64,000 nt of DNA from Candidatus Sedimenticola sp. (ex Thyasira tokunagai) (GCA_037318855.1 CP134874.1:744598-808597), one strand, 5' to 3'; counted from the first letter of the stretch, positions 25,425-35,479 are shown. Notes: generated by a model not told the origin, from the letters alone. Numbers and translations are program-made.

Positions 25425-26975
25425 ATGGTTGTTCGGACTCTCGGAATGATGATACGAAGCCTTAAAGTAAAACTGAATCTGAGCTTTGTTGTGATAGTCA
25501 CACTGGTGCTGACACTGTCAGGCGGGTATGGCTATTTCCAACAGCAGGGGCAACTGACCGCTACCTACCAGCGACAAATCGACAATGCTCTGGATCGCAT
25601 GGAAGCGAGTCTTTCTGAACCTCTATGGAATTTCGATGAAGGTGTGGTCAAACAGATCGTTCAATCCGAGTTAGCTGATAATGGTATCCACGCCATACTG
25701 GTTTTTAGCTCAGAAGAGATCCTGATAGCGGGTTTCAGCAAGGGCGATGAGCAACAGCTTGTTGAGCTTGAGGCGCCGCCATCCAGTGAATCTGAAAAAA
25801 TCCATAGGCCGTTACACTATGGTGATGGTGACTCACGGAAGGTCATTGGTCAGGTTGAGTTGTATCCTGATCACACGGAGATGGAGCAGACGCTCAGGGA
25901 GCTTGTCATTTTTTCCCTGCTGGAGATAGTTCTACTTGATCTGGTTATTCTTGTGGCACTCTCATGGCTGCTCTCCCGGTTTGTCCTTGAACCCATACGA
26001 AAAGTGGCTGATGGCATACGTGGAGTGGCAGAGGGAGATGGTGATTTAACGCAGCGGTTAGCTGCTGAAAGTCAGGATGAGCTTGGGGATCTGAGTGATT
26101 GGTTTGATGCTGTAATGGATAAGCTGCAGATGGCGATGCTCGATCTCTCCGAGAATGCAGGCCGCCTGACCGAGACAGCCAAGCAAGCCACGACTTTGAT
26201 TGAGAGAACTACAGAAGGGGTTGAAGAACAGCGGGGGAAGAGTGAGATGGTTGCCACGGCGGTTAACCAGGTCTCAGCCACAGTTCACGAGATTGCTAAA
26301 AATGCGACAGAAGCGTCTGATGCAGCAGACGAGGCCCAGGATAATGTAGGAAATGGGCTGCAAGTCGTGAATCAAACCATCGAATCGATCAACAACCTCT
26401 CCATGGAGATTGATGAGACCGGTCGAGTAATTCAGCGTGTTGCCGAAGAGAGTAATAAAATCACCTCAATACTGAGTGTGATTCGTGCGATTGCCGATCA
26501 GACCAATCTCCTGGCACTGAATGCTGCGATTGAATCGGCTCGAGCAGGTGAGATGGGGCGTGGTTTTGCTGTGGTTGCTGATGAGGTGAGGACGCTGGCC
26601 CAACGTACACAGCAATCCACCGAAGAGATTCAGTCAATGATTGAGTCATTGGAGGCAGGTATTGGCGAGGCGGTGGAGGTGACGGTCAAGGGTCGGCAGT
26701 TGACCGATGAGGTCATTGGAAAAGCGAATAAGGCCGGGGAGTCCCTGCAGGATATCAATGGCTCAGTGAGTTTGATTACCGGTCTGGCTGCACAAATTGC
26801 GACAGCCACTGAAGAGCAGAGCGCGGTAACCAACGAGGTGGCTGAAAATGTTACCGATATACGGGACATTGCTGAGAGTACGGCTCTTGGCATCAGTGAA
26901 TCGCAACTGGGAAAGGATGAGCTCTATACTCTGGCCAAAAATTTAGAGGATGTGGTTAAAAAGTTCAGTACTTGA
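25425..26975 (+). CDS. Methyl-accepting chemotaxis protein
   Basis: 516 residues from ATG 25425. ATG 25446 or 25449 (MMIRSLKVKLNLSF) is equally plausible and keeps the whole first membrane segment. Membrane helices lie at about 17-37 and 165-187 around a roughly 125-residue periplasmic sensor. HAMP (LEPIRKVADGIRGVAEGDGD) and the long signalling coil follow. The hairpin tip is complete: IADQTNLLALNAAIESARAG then GRGFAVVADEVRTLAQR. The C-terminus lacks a CheR-binding pentapeptide. No che genes are nearby. Lying next to the two binding proteins on the opposite strand, it may use them as ligand carriers; this is inference. Confidence 0.93.
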   Translation: MVVRTLGMMIRSLKVKLNLSFVVIVTLVLTLSGGYGYFQQQGQLTATYQRQIDNALDRMEASLSEPLWNFDEGVVKQIVQSELADNGIHAILVFSSEEILIAGFSKGDEQQLVELEAPPSSESEKIHRPLHYGDGDSRKVIGQVELYPDHTEMEQTLRELVIFSLLEIVLLDLVILVALSWLLSRFVLEPIRKVADGIRGVAEGDGDLTQRLAAESQDELGDLSDWFDAVMDKLQMAMLDLSENAGRLTETAKQATTLIERTTEGVEEQRGKSEMVATAVNQVSATVHEIAKNATEASDAADEAQDNVGNGLQVVNQTIESINNLSMEIDETGRVIQRVAEESNKITSILSVIRAIADQTNLLALNAAIESARAGEMGRGFAVVADEVRTLAQRTQQSTEEIQSMIESLEAGIGEAVEVTVKGRQLTDEVIGKANKAGESLQDINGSVSLITGLAAQIATATEEQSAVTNEVAENVTDIRDIAESTALGISESQLGKDELYTLAKNLEDVVKKFST

Positions 26976-26998
26976 TGTTGAGTGCCGGTCACCGGGTT

Positions 26999-27334
26999 TT
27001 ACCCGTCGATGATTTTGAACTCTGTCTCACCGCTCGTCTTATCGATACGGATCTCCATCTCGCAATTGGCGCTTGCCGTCAAGGGGTCATCACCACAGCT
27101 ACAGCCGCCAATCACTTCACTGAAAAATACACCGACTCTGGCGCGGATACTTCGGCCTTCGTCTGTGGCGCCCAGAACGGTGATCGCAACGTCGCTATCA
27201 TCAACAATACCTCCCTGAGTAGTTGCAAGGTGCAGCGGTAGGGTGCCGGATTTCAGGTTTGTCAGTTCATCTTTGAGGGTTTGATTGAATGATTCGGATT
27301 GCCAGTCGCGTAGGGTATTGGTGAGTTTGGTCAC
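26999..27334 (-). CDS. Conserved hypothetical protein, 111 residues
   Basis: I do not recognise a named family. The protein is small, acidic and soluble, with no signal peptide: a helical N-terminus (NTLRDWQSESFNQTLKDEL), then a predicted beta-rich part (SDVAITVLGATDEGRSIRARVGVFFSEVIGGCSCGDDPL) containing a CSC motif and ending EIRIDKTSGETEFKII. It is convergent with the chemoreceptor gene (23 bp apart) and divergent from the FAH-family gene. The coding pattern looks real. Confidence 0.7.
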   Translation of the reverse strand: MTKLTNTLRDWQSESFNQTLKDELTNLKSGTLPLHLATTQGGIVDDSDVAITVLGATDEGRSIRARVGVFFSEVIGGCSCGDDPLTASANCEMEIRIDKTSGETEFKIIDG

Positions 27335-27422
27335 TGTATATTGCCTGTAAACAGTCGGATGCTGCGTTGAATAGTAAGCAATCTTACCTCTTCATTCCAA
27401 TAATCTTCGGTCGCTATATTTT

Positions 27423-28085
27423 ATGAGTGGTTATTATCATCAACGGATGGGTGGTAACTCCTGGGATCTGCCTCTGGGAAAAATCGTCTGTGTCGGGCGT
27501 AACTATGCAGACCATGCAAAAGAGCTGAATAACCCTATACCCAAGCAGCCGTTACTCTTTATCAAGCCTGCAACAGCAGCCGTCTCTATGGCTCAACCTA
27601 TCGCCATTCCCCATGGCTTTGGTGAGTGTCACCATGAACTTGAGATGGCGGTGCTGGTGGGGCGCAAGCTGAAAGATGCTGAGCCTGCAGGTATAGCGAC
27701 TGCAATTGCCGCCATTGGCCTGGGGCTGGATCTGACACTGCGTGATGTTCAGTCCCAGCTAAAAGAGAAGAGGCATCCGTGGGAGCGGGCGAAGGGTTTT
27801 GACGCTTCCTGTCCGCTCTCTGAATTTGTTGAGGCCGACGGTGTTGACTTGGCCTGCCTGTCGCTACAGCTCTACCGTAATGAGCTACTGCAACAGTCAG
27901 GCAGCACCCAGGATATGCTTTTCCCAGTGGCTGATCTGCTGGCTGATATCAGTCGCGTCTTTACCCTGCTACCGGGGGATGTAGTAATGACCGGCACTCC
28001 CGCCGGCGTCGGCCCCTTGCATTCAGGTGATCGGCTGCGTGCGGAGCTCGGTAGTCTGCTATCGGTGGGTGCGCGGGTGGTGTGA
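27423..28085 (+). CDS. Fumarylacetoacetate hydrolase (FAH) family protein, YcgM-like
   Basis: 220 residues. FAH-fold motifs appear in order: IVCVGRNYADHAKEL, LLFIKPATA, the metal-binding acidic set around CHHELEMAVLVG, LDLTLRDVQ, AKGFDASCPLSEF and the C-terminal GDVVMTGTPAGVGPL. It is the single-domain length of the E. coli YcgM/human FAHD1 group, which act as acylpyruvate hydrolases or oxaloacetate decarboxylase/tautomerases. The substrate cannot be told from sequence. It is probably monocistronic. Confidence 0.88.
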   Translation: MSGYYHQRMGGNSWDLPLGKIVCVGRNYADHAKELNNPIPKQPLLFIKPATAAVSMAQPIAIPHGFGECHHELEMAVLVGRKLKDAEPAGIATAIAAIGLGLDLTLRDVQSQLKEKRHPWERAKGFDASCPLSEFVEADGVDLACLSLQLYRNELLQQSGSTQDMLFPVADLLADISRVFTLLPGDVVMTGTPAGVGPLHSGDRLRAELGSLLSVGARVV

Positions 28086-28139
28086 CCCCGGCCTCTTTGC
28101 TTTCCGCTGTTTATCGGACGACACCAACCTTGATGCGAC

Positions 28140-29051
28140 TCAGTTCCCACCGTAGAGGCTGACCCCCGCCACTGCGAAATCCCCACTGTTGTTGGTAATG
28201 GCAAACTGCTTGAACGGGTAGCGGAATGAGTGGTCACGGGCACGGATCACCCGGTTGCCATCCAGCAGTACCTCAATTTGGCCATTGGCATCACGCCGCC
28301 ACTGAAGTTGGTGGCTGTTGCCGTCACCGATGTCGTCGATATCGACTCTGTCGATGACGCCGGTGCGGCCGCTGCGCCGGCTCAGCAGTTCCAGTGATGC
28401 TCTGCGGCCGGTGTAGAGTACCAGCCGGTAACCCGAGTTGCCCTCCGCACCCTGATAGAGGCCAAACTCAATCTCTCCCTCTTCAGATGGGGCGTTGTGA
28501 ACCGACAGTTCCAGTTCGGCAGCGAAGACACTGGGGACCGCTACCGGTAGTTGGATCTCTGCAGATTGGTAGCGATCTACCGCCGCAGGCGGGGGAGTGG
28601 CCTGCTGCTGTCGATCTCGCTTCTGCAGTGCGCCTTGGAGTAGTGCGCCCAGCAGTGCCTTGCCGATATCCTCTTTCTCTCTTCGCTGTTGCGGCTGTTC
28701 AGGCTTCGGCTCAGCAACTTGTTGCTGACGGCTGCGGGAGCGAAGTCCCAAGCGCCCATCCACCCAGAACTGACCCGAACGTACCTGCCATGCGGGATCC
28801 TGCTGGAAATCGCCGTCGGAAAAGTCCTCCATCACCAACTGGGTGCGCCAGGGCCAGTTGTACTGCTCGACCAGATCCTCCAGTGCGTTGAGTAGCCAGC
28901 GATCGGCAGCTCGCTGATCTCTTGCCTTTTCGGTGACCTCTTTCAGCTGATCTACCAGTTTTTGTAACTGCTCATTATCTGAGTCGGCAGCATAGCTTGA
29001 GGTGGTAATTGTTGTCAGAAACAGCAGGAGGGCGATAACGGTAATACGCAT
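28140..29051 (-). CDS. Exported protein of unknown function with a concanavalin-like C-terminal region
   Basis: 303 residues, starting with the signal peptide MRITVIALLLFLTTITTSSYA. A coiled coil (QLQKLVDQLKEVTEKARDQ) is followed by a Gln/Arg-rich low-complexity linker (about 105-150). A beta-rich C-terminal domain (about 160-300: EIEFGLYQGAEGNSGYRLVL, SHQLQWRRDANGQIEVLLDG) has the look of a laminin-G/DUF1080-type jelly roll. No catalytic motif was recognised. It is expected in the periplasm. It is divergent from glyA. Confidence 0.75.
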   Translation of the reverse strand: MRITVIALLLFLTTITTSSYAADSDNEQLQKLVDQLKEVTEKARDQRAADRWLLNALEDLVEQYNWPWRTQLVMEDFSDGDFQQDPAWQVRSGQFWVDGRLGLRSRSRQQQVAEPKPEQPQQRREKEDIGKALLGALLQGALQKRDRQQQATPPPAAVDRYQSAEIQLPVAVPSVFAAELELSVHNAPSEEGEIEFGLYQGAEGNSGYRLVLYTGRRASLELLSRRSGRTGVIDRVDIDDIGDGNSHQLQWRRDANGQIEVLLDGNRVIRARDHSFRYPFKQFAITNNSGDFAVAGVSLYGGN

Positions 29052-29149
29052 GGCGGGATTTCCTCTCAGGGTTACTATCCCATTTCAGTACAGAGACGAC
29101 GATAATTCAACCGTTAGATTCCGAATTTACCGACTTTGTTTCACAAATA

Positions 29150-29167
29150 GGCCTGCCTTGGCAGGCC
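29150..29167. other. 18 bp palindrome upstream of glyA
   Basis: GGCCTGCCTTGGCAGGCC has an 8 bp stem. It lies between the divergent exported-protein gene and glyA, about 125 bp before the glyA start. It could be an operator or a hairpin; no regulator is identified. Confidence 0.35.
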
Positions 29168-29292
29168 AAAAACTCTGTATCGGCCAATATGGTGGGACGG
29201 CAGGAGGTGAAATAGCCCGGATGGCTGGTGAGTTTCTCTCCCAAGGTGTTAAAATGGCCGTCTTTTTTCGATTTTACCGGGGTAGATAGACC

Positions 29293-30546
29293 ATGTTCAG
29301 CAAAGATATGCAGATTGGCGGTTATGACGACGAGCTGTGGGCGGCAATAGAGGGTGAGGTGTGCCGCCAGGAAGAGCATATCGAGCTGATTGCATCGGAG
29401 AACTACACCAGCCCACGAGTGATGCAGGCTCAGGGCTCTGTCTTGACCAATAAATATGCGGAAGGCTATCCCGGCAAGCGTTACTACGGCGGTTGTGAGT
29501 TTGTGGACAAAGCCGAGCAATTGGCAATTGATCGCGCCAAGCAGCTGTTTGGCGCCGATTACGCCAATGTCCAGCCTCACTCCGGCTCTCAGGCCAATGC
29601 TGCTGTCTATATGGCTCTCTGCGCACCCGGTGATACCGTGCTCGGCATGAGTCTGGCCCATGGTGGTCACCTTACTCATGGCGCCAAGCCCAATTTCTCC
29701 GGCAAGCTCTACAATGCTGTTCAGTACGGCCTGAATCCCGAGACCGGTGAGATCGATTACGATGAGGTGGCGAGTCTCGCTCGTGAGCACAAGCCGAAGA
29801 TGATTGTTGCAGGATTCTCAGCTTACTCGCGTGTCATCGACTGGCAGCGTTTCCGTGATATTGCCGACGAAGTGGGTGCTTACCTCTTTGTCGATATGGC
29901 CCATGTCGCCGGTTTGATTGCAGCAGGTCACTACCCCAGTCCAGTACAGATTGCCGATGTCACCACTACCACCACCCACAAGACCCTGCGCGGTCCCCGT
30001 GGTGGTCTGATTCTGGCCAAGTCCAATGAGGCAATCGAGAAGAAACTCAACTCCCTGGTCTTTCCCGGTATTCAGGGCGGCCCATTGATGCATGTGATCG
30101 CCGCCAAGGCGGTCGCTTTCAAAGAGGCGATGGAGCCGGACTTCAAGGTTTACCAGCAGCAGGTTATAACCAATGCCAAGGCGATGGCCCAGGTGTTTAT
30201 CGCTCGCGGTTACGATGTGGTCTCCGGTGGTACCGACGATCACCTGTTCCTGGTCAGCTTTATCGAAGCGGGTCTTACCGGTAAGGATGTCGACGCATGG
30301 CTGGGTGCCGCCAATATCACCGTCAACAAAAACTCCGTACCCAACGATCCCCAGTCACCCTTTGTCACCAGCGGTATCCGTGTTGGTACCCCGGCACTGA
30401 CCACTCGTGGTATCGGTGAAGCCGCTGCGGCTGATCTGGCGGGCTGGATGTGCGATCTGATCGACAGTCGTGGTGATCAGGCGATGATCGATCAGGTGAA
30501 GGCCAAGGCACTTGAACTGTGCAAGAGCCATCCCGTCTATAAATAA
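29293..30546 (+). CDS. glyA: Serine hydroxymethyltransferase
   Basis: 417 residues, the usual length. It converts serine and tetrahydrofolate to glycine and methylene-THF with PLP. Motifs seen: [20 protein letters not shown] near the N-terminus, [29 protein letters not shown] and the PLP-lysine segment [14 protein letters not shown]. The start ATG 29293 follows GGGGTAGATAG. The next gene nrdR starts 14 bp downstream, the order found in many gammaproteobacteria (glyA-nrdR-ribD), so a shared transcript is likely. Confidence 0.98.
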   Translation: MFSKDMQIGGYDDELWAAIEGEVCRQEEHIELIASENYTSPRVMQAQGSVLTNKYAEGYPGKRYYGGCEFVDKAEQLAIDRAKQLFGADYANVQPHSGSQANAAVYMALCAPGDTVLGMSLAHGGHLTHGAKPNFSGKLYNAVQYGLNPETGEIDYDEVASLAREHKPKMIVAGFSAYSRVIDWQRFRDIADEVGAYLFVDMAHVAGLIAAGHYPSPVQIADVTTTTTHKTLRGPRGGLILAKSNEAIEKKLNSLVFPGIQGGPLMHVIAAKAVAFKEAMEPDFKVYQQQVITNAKAMAQVFIARGYDVVSGGTDDHLFLVSFIEAGLTGKDVDAWLGAANITVNKNSVPNDPQSPFVTSGIRVGTPALTTRGIGEAAAADLAGWMCDLIDSRGDQAMIDQVKAKALELCKSHPVYK

Positions 30547-30560
30547 CCAGGGTGTAACCC

Positions 30561-31070
30561 ATGAGATGTCCTTTTTGTGGCGCCCAGGATACCAAGGTCG
30601 TAGACTCCCGCCTTTTTGGCGAGGGTGATCAGGTGCGCCGCAGACGGGAGTGCGCAGTCTGCAAAGAGCGTTTTACCACCTACGAGTCAGCAGAGCTCAA
30701 TCTCCCTCGGGTGGTTAAACAGGATGGCAGCCGTGTTCCGTTCGACGGCCGAAAGCTGGCGGCAGGGATGATACGGTCGCTGGAGAAGCGTCCGGTAGGT
30801 ACTGAACAGGTGGATGACGCCATTAATCATATTCGTCGCAAGCTGCTGGCAACGGGGGATCGTGAGGTCCCTTCCCGGCAGATCGGTGAGTGGGTAATGG
30901 ACGAGCTGCGTAAACTGGATCAGGTGGCCTATGTCCGCTTTGCCTCGGTCTATCGTAAGTTCGAGGACGTCAATGCCTTCCGCGAAGAGATTGAGCGCCT
31001 GGAGACACAGCTTCCCCCTGAGGTCAGGCGGCAACAGCTAGACCTGCTGGACGGGGGAAAGGACGATTGA
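30561..31070 (+). CDS. nrdR: Transcriptional repressor NrdR
   Basis: 169 residues. The zinc ribbon is complete ([15 protein letters not shown] and [12 protein letters not shown]). An ATP-cone domain follows (about 49-139: [20 protein letters not shown]). NrdR senses the dATP/ATP state and represses ribonucleotide reductase operons. No nrd gene or NrdR box pair was seen in this window, so its targets lie elsewhere. It overlaps the start of ribD by 4 bases. Confidence 0.97.
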   Translation: MRCPFCGAQDTKVVDSRLFGEGDQVRRRRECAVCKERFTTYESAELNLPRVVKQDGSRVPFDGRKLAAGMIRSLEKRPVGTEQVDDAINHIRRKLLATGDREVPSRQIGEWVMDELRKLDQVAYVRFASVYRKFEDVNAFREEIERLETQLPPEVRRQQLDLLDGGKDD

Positions 31071-32191
31071 GTACAACTGATGGCAGCCGACATATGGCGC
31101 GGGCCTTACGTTTGGCTGAGCGGGGGCTCTACACCACGCATCCCAATCCCCGGGTAGGTTGTGTTTTGGTGCGCGGTGGCGAAGTCGTGGGTGAGGGCTA
31201 CCATCGCCGCGCCGGGGGTCCCCATGCAGAGCGCTTTGCATTGGCTGCGGCAGGTGGTCTGGCACGCGGTGCCACTGCCTATGTCACTCTTGAACCCTGT
31301 TGCCACCAGGGCAGAACCCCTCCCTGTACCGATGGGTTGATCGAAGCGGGTGTGAGTCGGGTGGTGGCTGCCATGCAGGACCCCAATCCACAGGTGGCCG
31401 GCAGAGGTTTAGCGTTGCTGTCCGAGGCCGGCATTAGTGTCGAGCATGGGCTTATGGCGGCCCAGGCCAAGGCGCTTAACCCCGGTTTTGTTAAGCGCAT
31501 GACGGCGGGTCTTCCCTATGTTCGCTGCAAGTTGGCGATGAGTCTGGATGGGCGCACGGCGATGGCCAGTGGTGAGAGTAAGTGGATTACCGGCACTGAA
31601 GCGCGAGCTGATGTGCAGCGTCTGCGTGCCCGCAGTGATGCTGTCGTCACCGGCATCGGTACCGTGCTGGCGGATGATCCGTCGATGAATGTGAGAATTG
31701 AGCATCAGCAGCTCCCTGGCGTTGAGTCAGAGGATGAGCTGCCCCAGCCGATGCGTGTGGTGCTCGATCCCCGGCTGGAGATGCCGCTGGATGCAGGAAT
31801 GTTTCAGTGTGAAGGTAGAACTCAGGTGATCTGCAGTGGTAAGCCGGGAGCATCTGGTGATGCTGTGGTGGCTGCAGGTGGGGAGCTTTTCTCCCTCTCG
31901 GGCGATGAACGATCAATAGATCTCAACGAAGTGATGAAGCATCTTGCGGGTCAGGAGATCAACGAGGTGCTGATTGAAGCGGGTGCAACGCTTGCCGGCG
32001 CTGCGCTGGCCGCCGGGATTGTCGATGAGCTGGTGATCTACGCGGCGCCTCATATCATGGGTGACGGTGGCCGGGGTCTGTTTCATCTCCCTGGTCTTGA
32101 GCGGATGCTGGATAGGATCGAGTTGGAATTCAGTGATGTTCGGATGGTTGGGCGGGATTTGAGAATTACAGCCAAGCCCGTCAGCCAGTGA
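31067..32191 (+). CDS. ribD: Bifunctional riboflavin deaminase/reductase RibD
   Basis: 374 residues from the TTG at 31067, which overlaps the nrdR stop. An alternative ATG at 31094 would cut into the conserved [11 protein letters not shown] helix. The N-terminal deaminase has the zinc motifs HAERFAL and [11 protein letters not shown]. The C-terminal reductase (about 150-370) has [22 protein letters not shown], the NADPH loop region and [15 protein letters not shown]. It performs the second and third steps of riboflavin synthesis. Its stop codon touches the left end of an inverted-repeat element. Confidence 0.96.
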   Translation: MSTTDGSRHMARALRLAERGLYTTHPNPRVGCVLVRGGEVVGEGYHRRAGGPHAERFALAAAGGLARGATAYVTLEPCCHQGRTPPCTDGLIEAGVSRVVAAMQDPNPQVAGRGLALLSEAGISVEHGLMAAQAKALNPGFVKRMTAGLPYVRCKLAMSLDGRTAMASGESKWITGTEARADVQRLRARSDAVVTGIGTVLADDPSMNVRIEHQQLPGVESEDELPQPMRVVLDPRLEMPLDAGMFQCEGRTQVICSGKPGASGDAVVAAGGELFSLSGDERSIDLNEVMKHLAGQEINEVLIEAGATLAGAALAAGIVDELVIYAAPHIMGDGGRGLFHLPGLERMLDRIELEFSDVRMVGRDLRITAKPVSQ

Positions 32192-32346
32192 ACCTCTGAA
32201 TGAATCTGGTCACAGCAGATTGGTGATCGGAATTTGTCAATTTGAGGCGTGAATCGCACGTAATAGCAGGCTATTGCGAAGATTCACAACGATAAAGTGG
32301 CGAATTCCGGCGCCAAGATGCGTGTTCATGATTCGTTCAGAGGTTC
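32190..32346. repeat. 157 bp MITE-like element at the ribD stop codon
   Basis: The terminal arms GAACCTCTGAATGAATC (32190-32206) and GATTCGTTCAGAGGTTC (32330-32346) are inverted repeats with one mismatch. A central hairpin is built from GTGAATC...GATTCAC and AATAGC...GCTATT, and a further pair GATCGGAATTTGTC / GGCGAATTCCGGC nests around it. The left arm overlaps the last two bases of the ribD stop. No clear target duplication was found. Confidence 0.72.
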
Positions 32347-32373
32347 CCCAGGAAACAGTGTTCGATATTTCTA

Positions 32374-32486
32374 TGTAGGAGCGGCGCCCTCGCCGCGATG
32401 GGTGTCGCACAGAGCGTGCTATATTCCATCGCCCCGAGGGCGGTGCTCCTACAGCGGATTACAGGATTATTGCGCAGAGCCACTTA
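32374..32486. repeat. REP pair plus one arm of the AAGTGGCT element (copy 2, partial)
   Basis: TGTAGGAGCGGCGCCCTCG (from 32374) and its inverse, ending GGTGCTCCTACA (to 32453), form an opposed REP pair. The right arm GGATTATTGCGCAGAGCCAC follows at 32464. The matching left arm is missing; the element at 32190-32346 ends 27 bp upstream and may have displaced it. The stretch 32192-32557 holds no gene and no recognisable FMN riboswitch. Confidence 0.65.
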
Positions 32487-32557
32487 AGTTTTTTTCAGCG
32501 AACGAATAAACGTTGGAAATTTGTTTGTAAACCCAGGTTAGAGACCGGATAGAGAAG

Positions 32558-33226
32558 ATGTTTACAGGTATTATTCAGGCAGTCGGCACTATTGCCGCTA
32601 TTGAGTCCCGCGGTGGCGACGTAAGGCTGCGTATTCAGAGTGGTGGCCTGCCACTGTCTGACGTGCAACTGGGCGACAGTATTGCCACCAACGGCATCTG
32701 CCTGACAGCGGTTGAGTTGCCTGGGGATGGCTTCGCTGCCGATGTCTCGCGGGAGACGTTGTCGTTGAGCACCCTGGGTGGGCTGAGATCCGGCAGCCGG
32801 GTTAATCTGGAGAAGGCGCTGACACTCTCCACTCCCCTGGGTGGTCATCTGGTCAGTGGACACGTTGATGGTGTTGGTCAGGTAGTGGATCGGCATGAGG
32901 ATGGTCGTTCCATCCGTTTTAGCGTCGAGGCACCCGCTGAGCTGGCCCGCTATATCGCTCATAAGGGCTCGATCTGTGTCGATGGTGCCAGTCTTACGGT
33001 CAATCGTGTAGATGGTAGTCGTTTCGATCTTAATATTGTTCCGCATACGATGGTGGAGACAGTGATGGCCGACTACCGCAGCGGTACACAGGTGAATCTG
33101 GAAGTGGATTTGGTGGCGCGCTACCTGGAGCGACTGTTACTGGGTGAGTCGGCGGCCGTTGCCGGGCAGGCTGCAGCTTCCGGTATCGATATGACGTTGC
33201 TGGCAAAGAGTGGATTTCTCCGCTGA
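32558..33226 (+). CDS. ribE: Riboflavin synthase alpha chain
   Basis: 222 residues. It has two lumazine-binding repeats: MFTGIIQAVG with the GICLTAVEL motif in the first, and HLVSGHVDGVG then GASLTVNRVDG in the second. It dismutates two lumazines to riboflavin and a pyrimidinedione. An AGAGAAG ribosome site lies before ATG 32558. Repeats, rather than a riboswitch, separate it from ribD. Confidence 0.97.
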   Translation: MFTGIIQAVGTIAAIESRGGDVRLRIQSGGLPLSDVQLGDSIATNGICLTAVELPGDGFAADVSRETLSLSTLGGLRSGSRVNLEKALTLSTPLGGHLVSGHVDGVGQVVDRHEDGRSIRFSVEAPAELARYIAHKGSICVDGASLTVNRVDGSRFDLNIVPHTMVETVMADYRSGTQVNLEVDLVARYLERLLLGESAAVAGQAAASGIDMTLLAKSGFLR

Positions 33227-33332
33227 TTTCCCGCTTTTCCCTACTGTTTAGTCCCGGAAGCTTGGGTGTTGCTCCCAGGTTTGTTAAACTTCGCGGTTCA
33301 TTTTTGTGTGCACTGAAGGCGCAGTAGTAGTT

Positions 33333-34448
33333 ATGGCATTCAATACAACTGAAGAAATCATAGAAGACCTGCGGCAGGGCAAGATGGTTGTCATCATGGA
33401 TGATGAGGACCGGGAAAATGAGGGTGATCTGCTGATGGCGGCGGAGATGGTGACGCCGGAGGCGGTCAACTTTATGGCACGCTACGGGCGCGGCCTGATC
33501 TGTTTGACTCTCACCAAGGAGCGTTGTCAACAGTTGCGCCTGCCTTTGATGGTGGATGTCAACGAGGCCCAGTACTCCACCAACTTCACTGTATCCATTG
33601 AAGCCGCTGAAGGGGTTACTACGGGTATCTCTGCTGCTGATCGTGCCATCACCGTTCAAGCTGCGGTGAAAGAGGATGCGCTACCACAGGATCTGGTACA
33701 GCCTGGACATATCTTCCCGTTGATGGCTCAACCGGGTGGTGTGCTGGTGCGTGCCGGTCACACCGAGGCAGGATGCGATCTGGCGCGTCTTGCCGGTGTC
33801 ACGCCGGCAGCGATGATTGTCGAAATCCTCAATGAAGATGGCACCATGGCACGCCGCCCCGACCTGGAGAGGTTTGCCGAAGAGCACGACCTCAAGATTG
33901 GCACCATCGCCGATCTGATCCACTATCGTGTCAGTAATGAAAAGACCATCGAGCGTGTTAGTGAGTGTATGCTGCCGACCGAGTATGGTGATTTCCGCCT
34001 GGTCGCCTATCAGGACAGCATTGACAATGAGCTGCATCTGGCACTGGTGTTAGGGGATATTGAGGCGGAGAAGCCGGCTTTGGTGCGTGTGCACATGCAA
34101 AATACCTTGTGTGACCTTTTCTCCACCTCTCGCAAAGGGTGCAGCAGTTGGCCCCTGGAGAGTGCCATGAGGCGAATAGCGGAAGAGGGTGAAGGGATCG
34201 TTGTGCTGCTACGAAACCATGACACTAGTAGGGAAATTCTTCAGCGGATGCACGACTTTAAGATCCACGGCAAGGAGGATCCGGCACCTCAGCGTGAGAT
34301 ACCGGGGCATCTGCGTACCTTTGGTATTGGTGCCCAAATCATCGCTGATTTGGGTGTGCGTAAGATGCGGGTGCTGAGTGCACCCATGAGTATGCATGGC
34401 ATCTCCGGTTTCGACCTTGAGGTGGTGGAGTACGTCAACTGCAAGTAA
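33333..34448 (+). CDS. ribBX: 3,4-dihydroxy-2-butanone-4-phosphate synthase with degenerate GTP cyclohydrolase II domain (RibBX type)
   Basis: 371 residues from ATG 33333 ([10 protein letters not shown]). An in-frame GTG at 33306 would add nine residues of poor quality. The RibB half (about 1-205) is complete: [36 protein letters not shown] and [12 protein letters not shown]. The C-terminal half has the RibA scaffold ([19 protein letters not shown]) but not its active site. Where active enzymes have HSECLTGD and RCDCG, this has HMQNTLCD and STSRKGCS, and the RQEGRNIG loop is replaced by RNHDTSREI. The zinc cysteines and catalytic residues are therefore lost. This matches the RibBX variant known from proteobacteria, so a separate ribA is expected elsewhere. 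Confidence 0.93.
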   Translation: MAFNTTEEIIEDLRQGKMVVIMDDEDRENEGDLLMAAEMVTPEAVNFMARYGRGLICLTLTKERCQQLRLPLMVDVNEAQYSTNFTVSIEAAEGVTTGISAADRAITVQAAVKEDALPQDLVQPGHIFPLMAQPGGVLVRAGHTEAGCDLARLAGVTPAAMIVEILNEDGTMARRPDLERFAEEHDLKIGTIADLIHYRVSNEKTIERVSECMLPTEYGDFRLVAYQDSIDNELHLALVLGDIEAEKPALVRVHMQNTLCDLFSTSRKGCSSWPLESAMRRIAEEGEGIVVLLRNHDTSREILQRMHDFKIHGKEDPAPQREIPGHLRTFGIGAQIIADLGVRKMRVLSAPMSMHGISGFDLEVVEYVNCK

Positions 34449-34562
34449 ATTTCGATATGCACCGGTTCAGCGGCCTGTAGAAAAGGGTGCTGGACCGATA
34501 TCGCAGTTTTTAATTCGATCAACGAACAGGTTACTAACCTGTCGAATGTAAGGTCTGACAAT

Positions 34563-35033
34563 ATGGCAATTAAAACCATCGAGGGCGCACTGACCGTCCA
34601 TAACACCCGCTTCTGTCTGGTTGTAGCACGCTTTAACAGCTTTGTTGTTGAGAGCCTGCTGGAAGGTGCCATAGACGCGTTGAAGCGTCATGGCGCGGAG
34701 GATTCAGATATCACGATCATCCGCGTGCCGGGTGCTTTCGAGATGCCTCTGGTGTTGGAGAAAATAGCCGCTAAAGATGATTACGATGCCATTGTTGCCT
34801 TGGGTGCAGTGATCCGTGGTGGAACACCCCACTTCGACTTTGTTGCAGGCGAGTGCGTCAAAGGGATGGCTCAGGTGACTTTGAAATACCAGATGCCGAT
34901 CGCCTTCGGTGTCTTGACTGTCGATACCATTGAGCAGGCAATTGAGCGTGCCGGTACCAAAGCGGGTAACAAGGGTGCGGAGGCGGCAATGTCTGCCGTC
35001 GAGATGGTCAACGTATTGCGCCAGATCGGCTGA
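34563..35033 (+). CDS. ribH: 6,7-dimethyl-8-ribityllumazine synthase
   Basis: 156 residues. Lumazine synthase motifs: [55 protein letters not shown] (catalytic His in PHFDF) and [19 protein letters not shown]. It condenses the RibB product with the RibD product. It forms icosahedral or pentameric shells in the family. It overlaps nusB by one base, the standard ribH-nusB arrangement. Confidence 0.97.
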   Translation: MAIKTIEGALTVHNTRFCLVVARFNSFVVESLLEGAIDALKRHGAEDSDITIIRVPGAFEMPLVLEKIAAKDDYDAIVALGAVIRGGTPHFDFVAGECVKGMAQVTLKYQMPIAFGVLTVDTIEQAIERAGTKAGNKGAEAAMSAVEMVNVLRQIG

Positions 35034-35464
35034 TGAGTAAAAAACGCAGCCAGGCTCGCCACCATGCAGTACAGGCGGTTTACCAGTGGCAGGTGACCGG
35101 CCAGGATATCCGCGATATCCATAACCAGTTTCTTTCTGAGCAGGATACCGGCACCTTTGAACTGGACTATTTTGATGCGCTGCTGCACGGAATTCCAAAC
35201 CACCTGAGTGAGTTGGACGAGAAGTTGGCTCCCTGTCTCGACCGCTCGATTGAGAGTGTCGATCCGGTGGAGCGTGCAATTCTCCGCCTGGGGGCATTCG
35301 AACTGCTGCATCAGCTCGAGGTGCCCTACCGGGTGGTGATTAATGAGGCTGTGGAGTTGGCAAAGGTGTTCGGTGCCGAGCAGGGCCATCGCTACGTCAA
35401 TGGTGTCCTCGATAAACTGGCTCAGCAGGTGCGTGAGACGGAGATCAAGTCGAAGCGGTCCTGA
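35033..35464 (+). CDS. nusB: Transcription antitermination factor NusB
   Basis: 143 residues, all-helical NusB fold: RRSQARHHAVQAVYQWQ-like start (KKRSQARHHAVQAVYQWQV), ERAILRLGAFELLHQLEVPY and VVINEAVELAKVFGAEQGHRYVNGVLD. It acts with NusE/S10 and boxA in rRNA antitermination. It is translationally coupled to ribH by the overlapping TGATG. Confidence 0.97.
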   Translation: MSKKRSQARHHAVQAVYQWQVTGQDIRDIHNQFLSEQDTGTFELDYFDALLHGIPNHLSELDEKLAPCLDRSIESVDPVERAILRLGAFELLHQLEVPYRVVINEAVELAKVFGAEQGHRYVNGVLDKLAQQVRETEIKSKRS

Positions 35465-35479
35465 CCCTAATATATTGAT

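Noticed and set aside
32192-32557. Possible FMN riboswitch before ribE
   Set aside because: None of the conserved RFN box sequences was found. The region is accounted for by two repeat elements.
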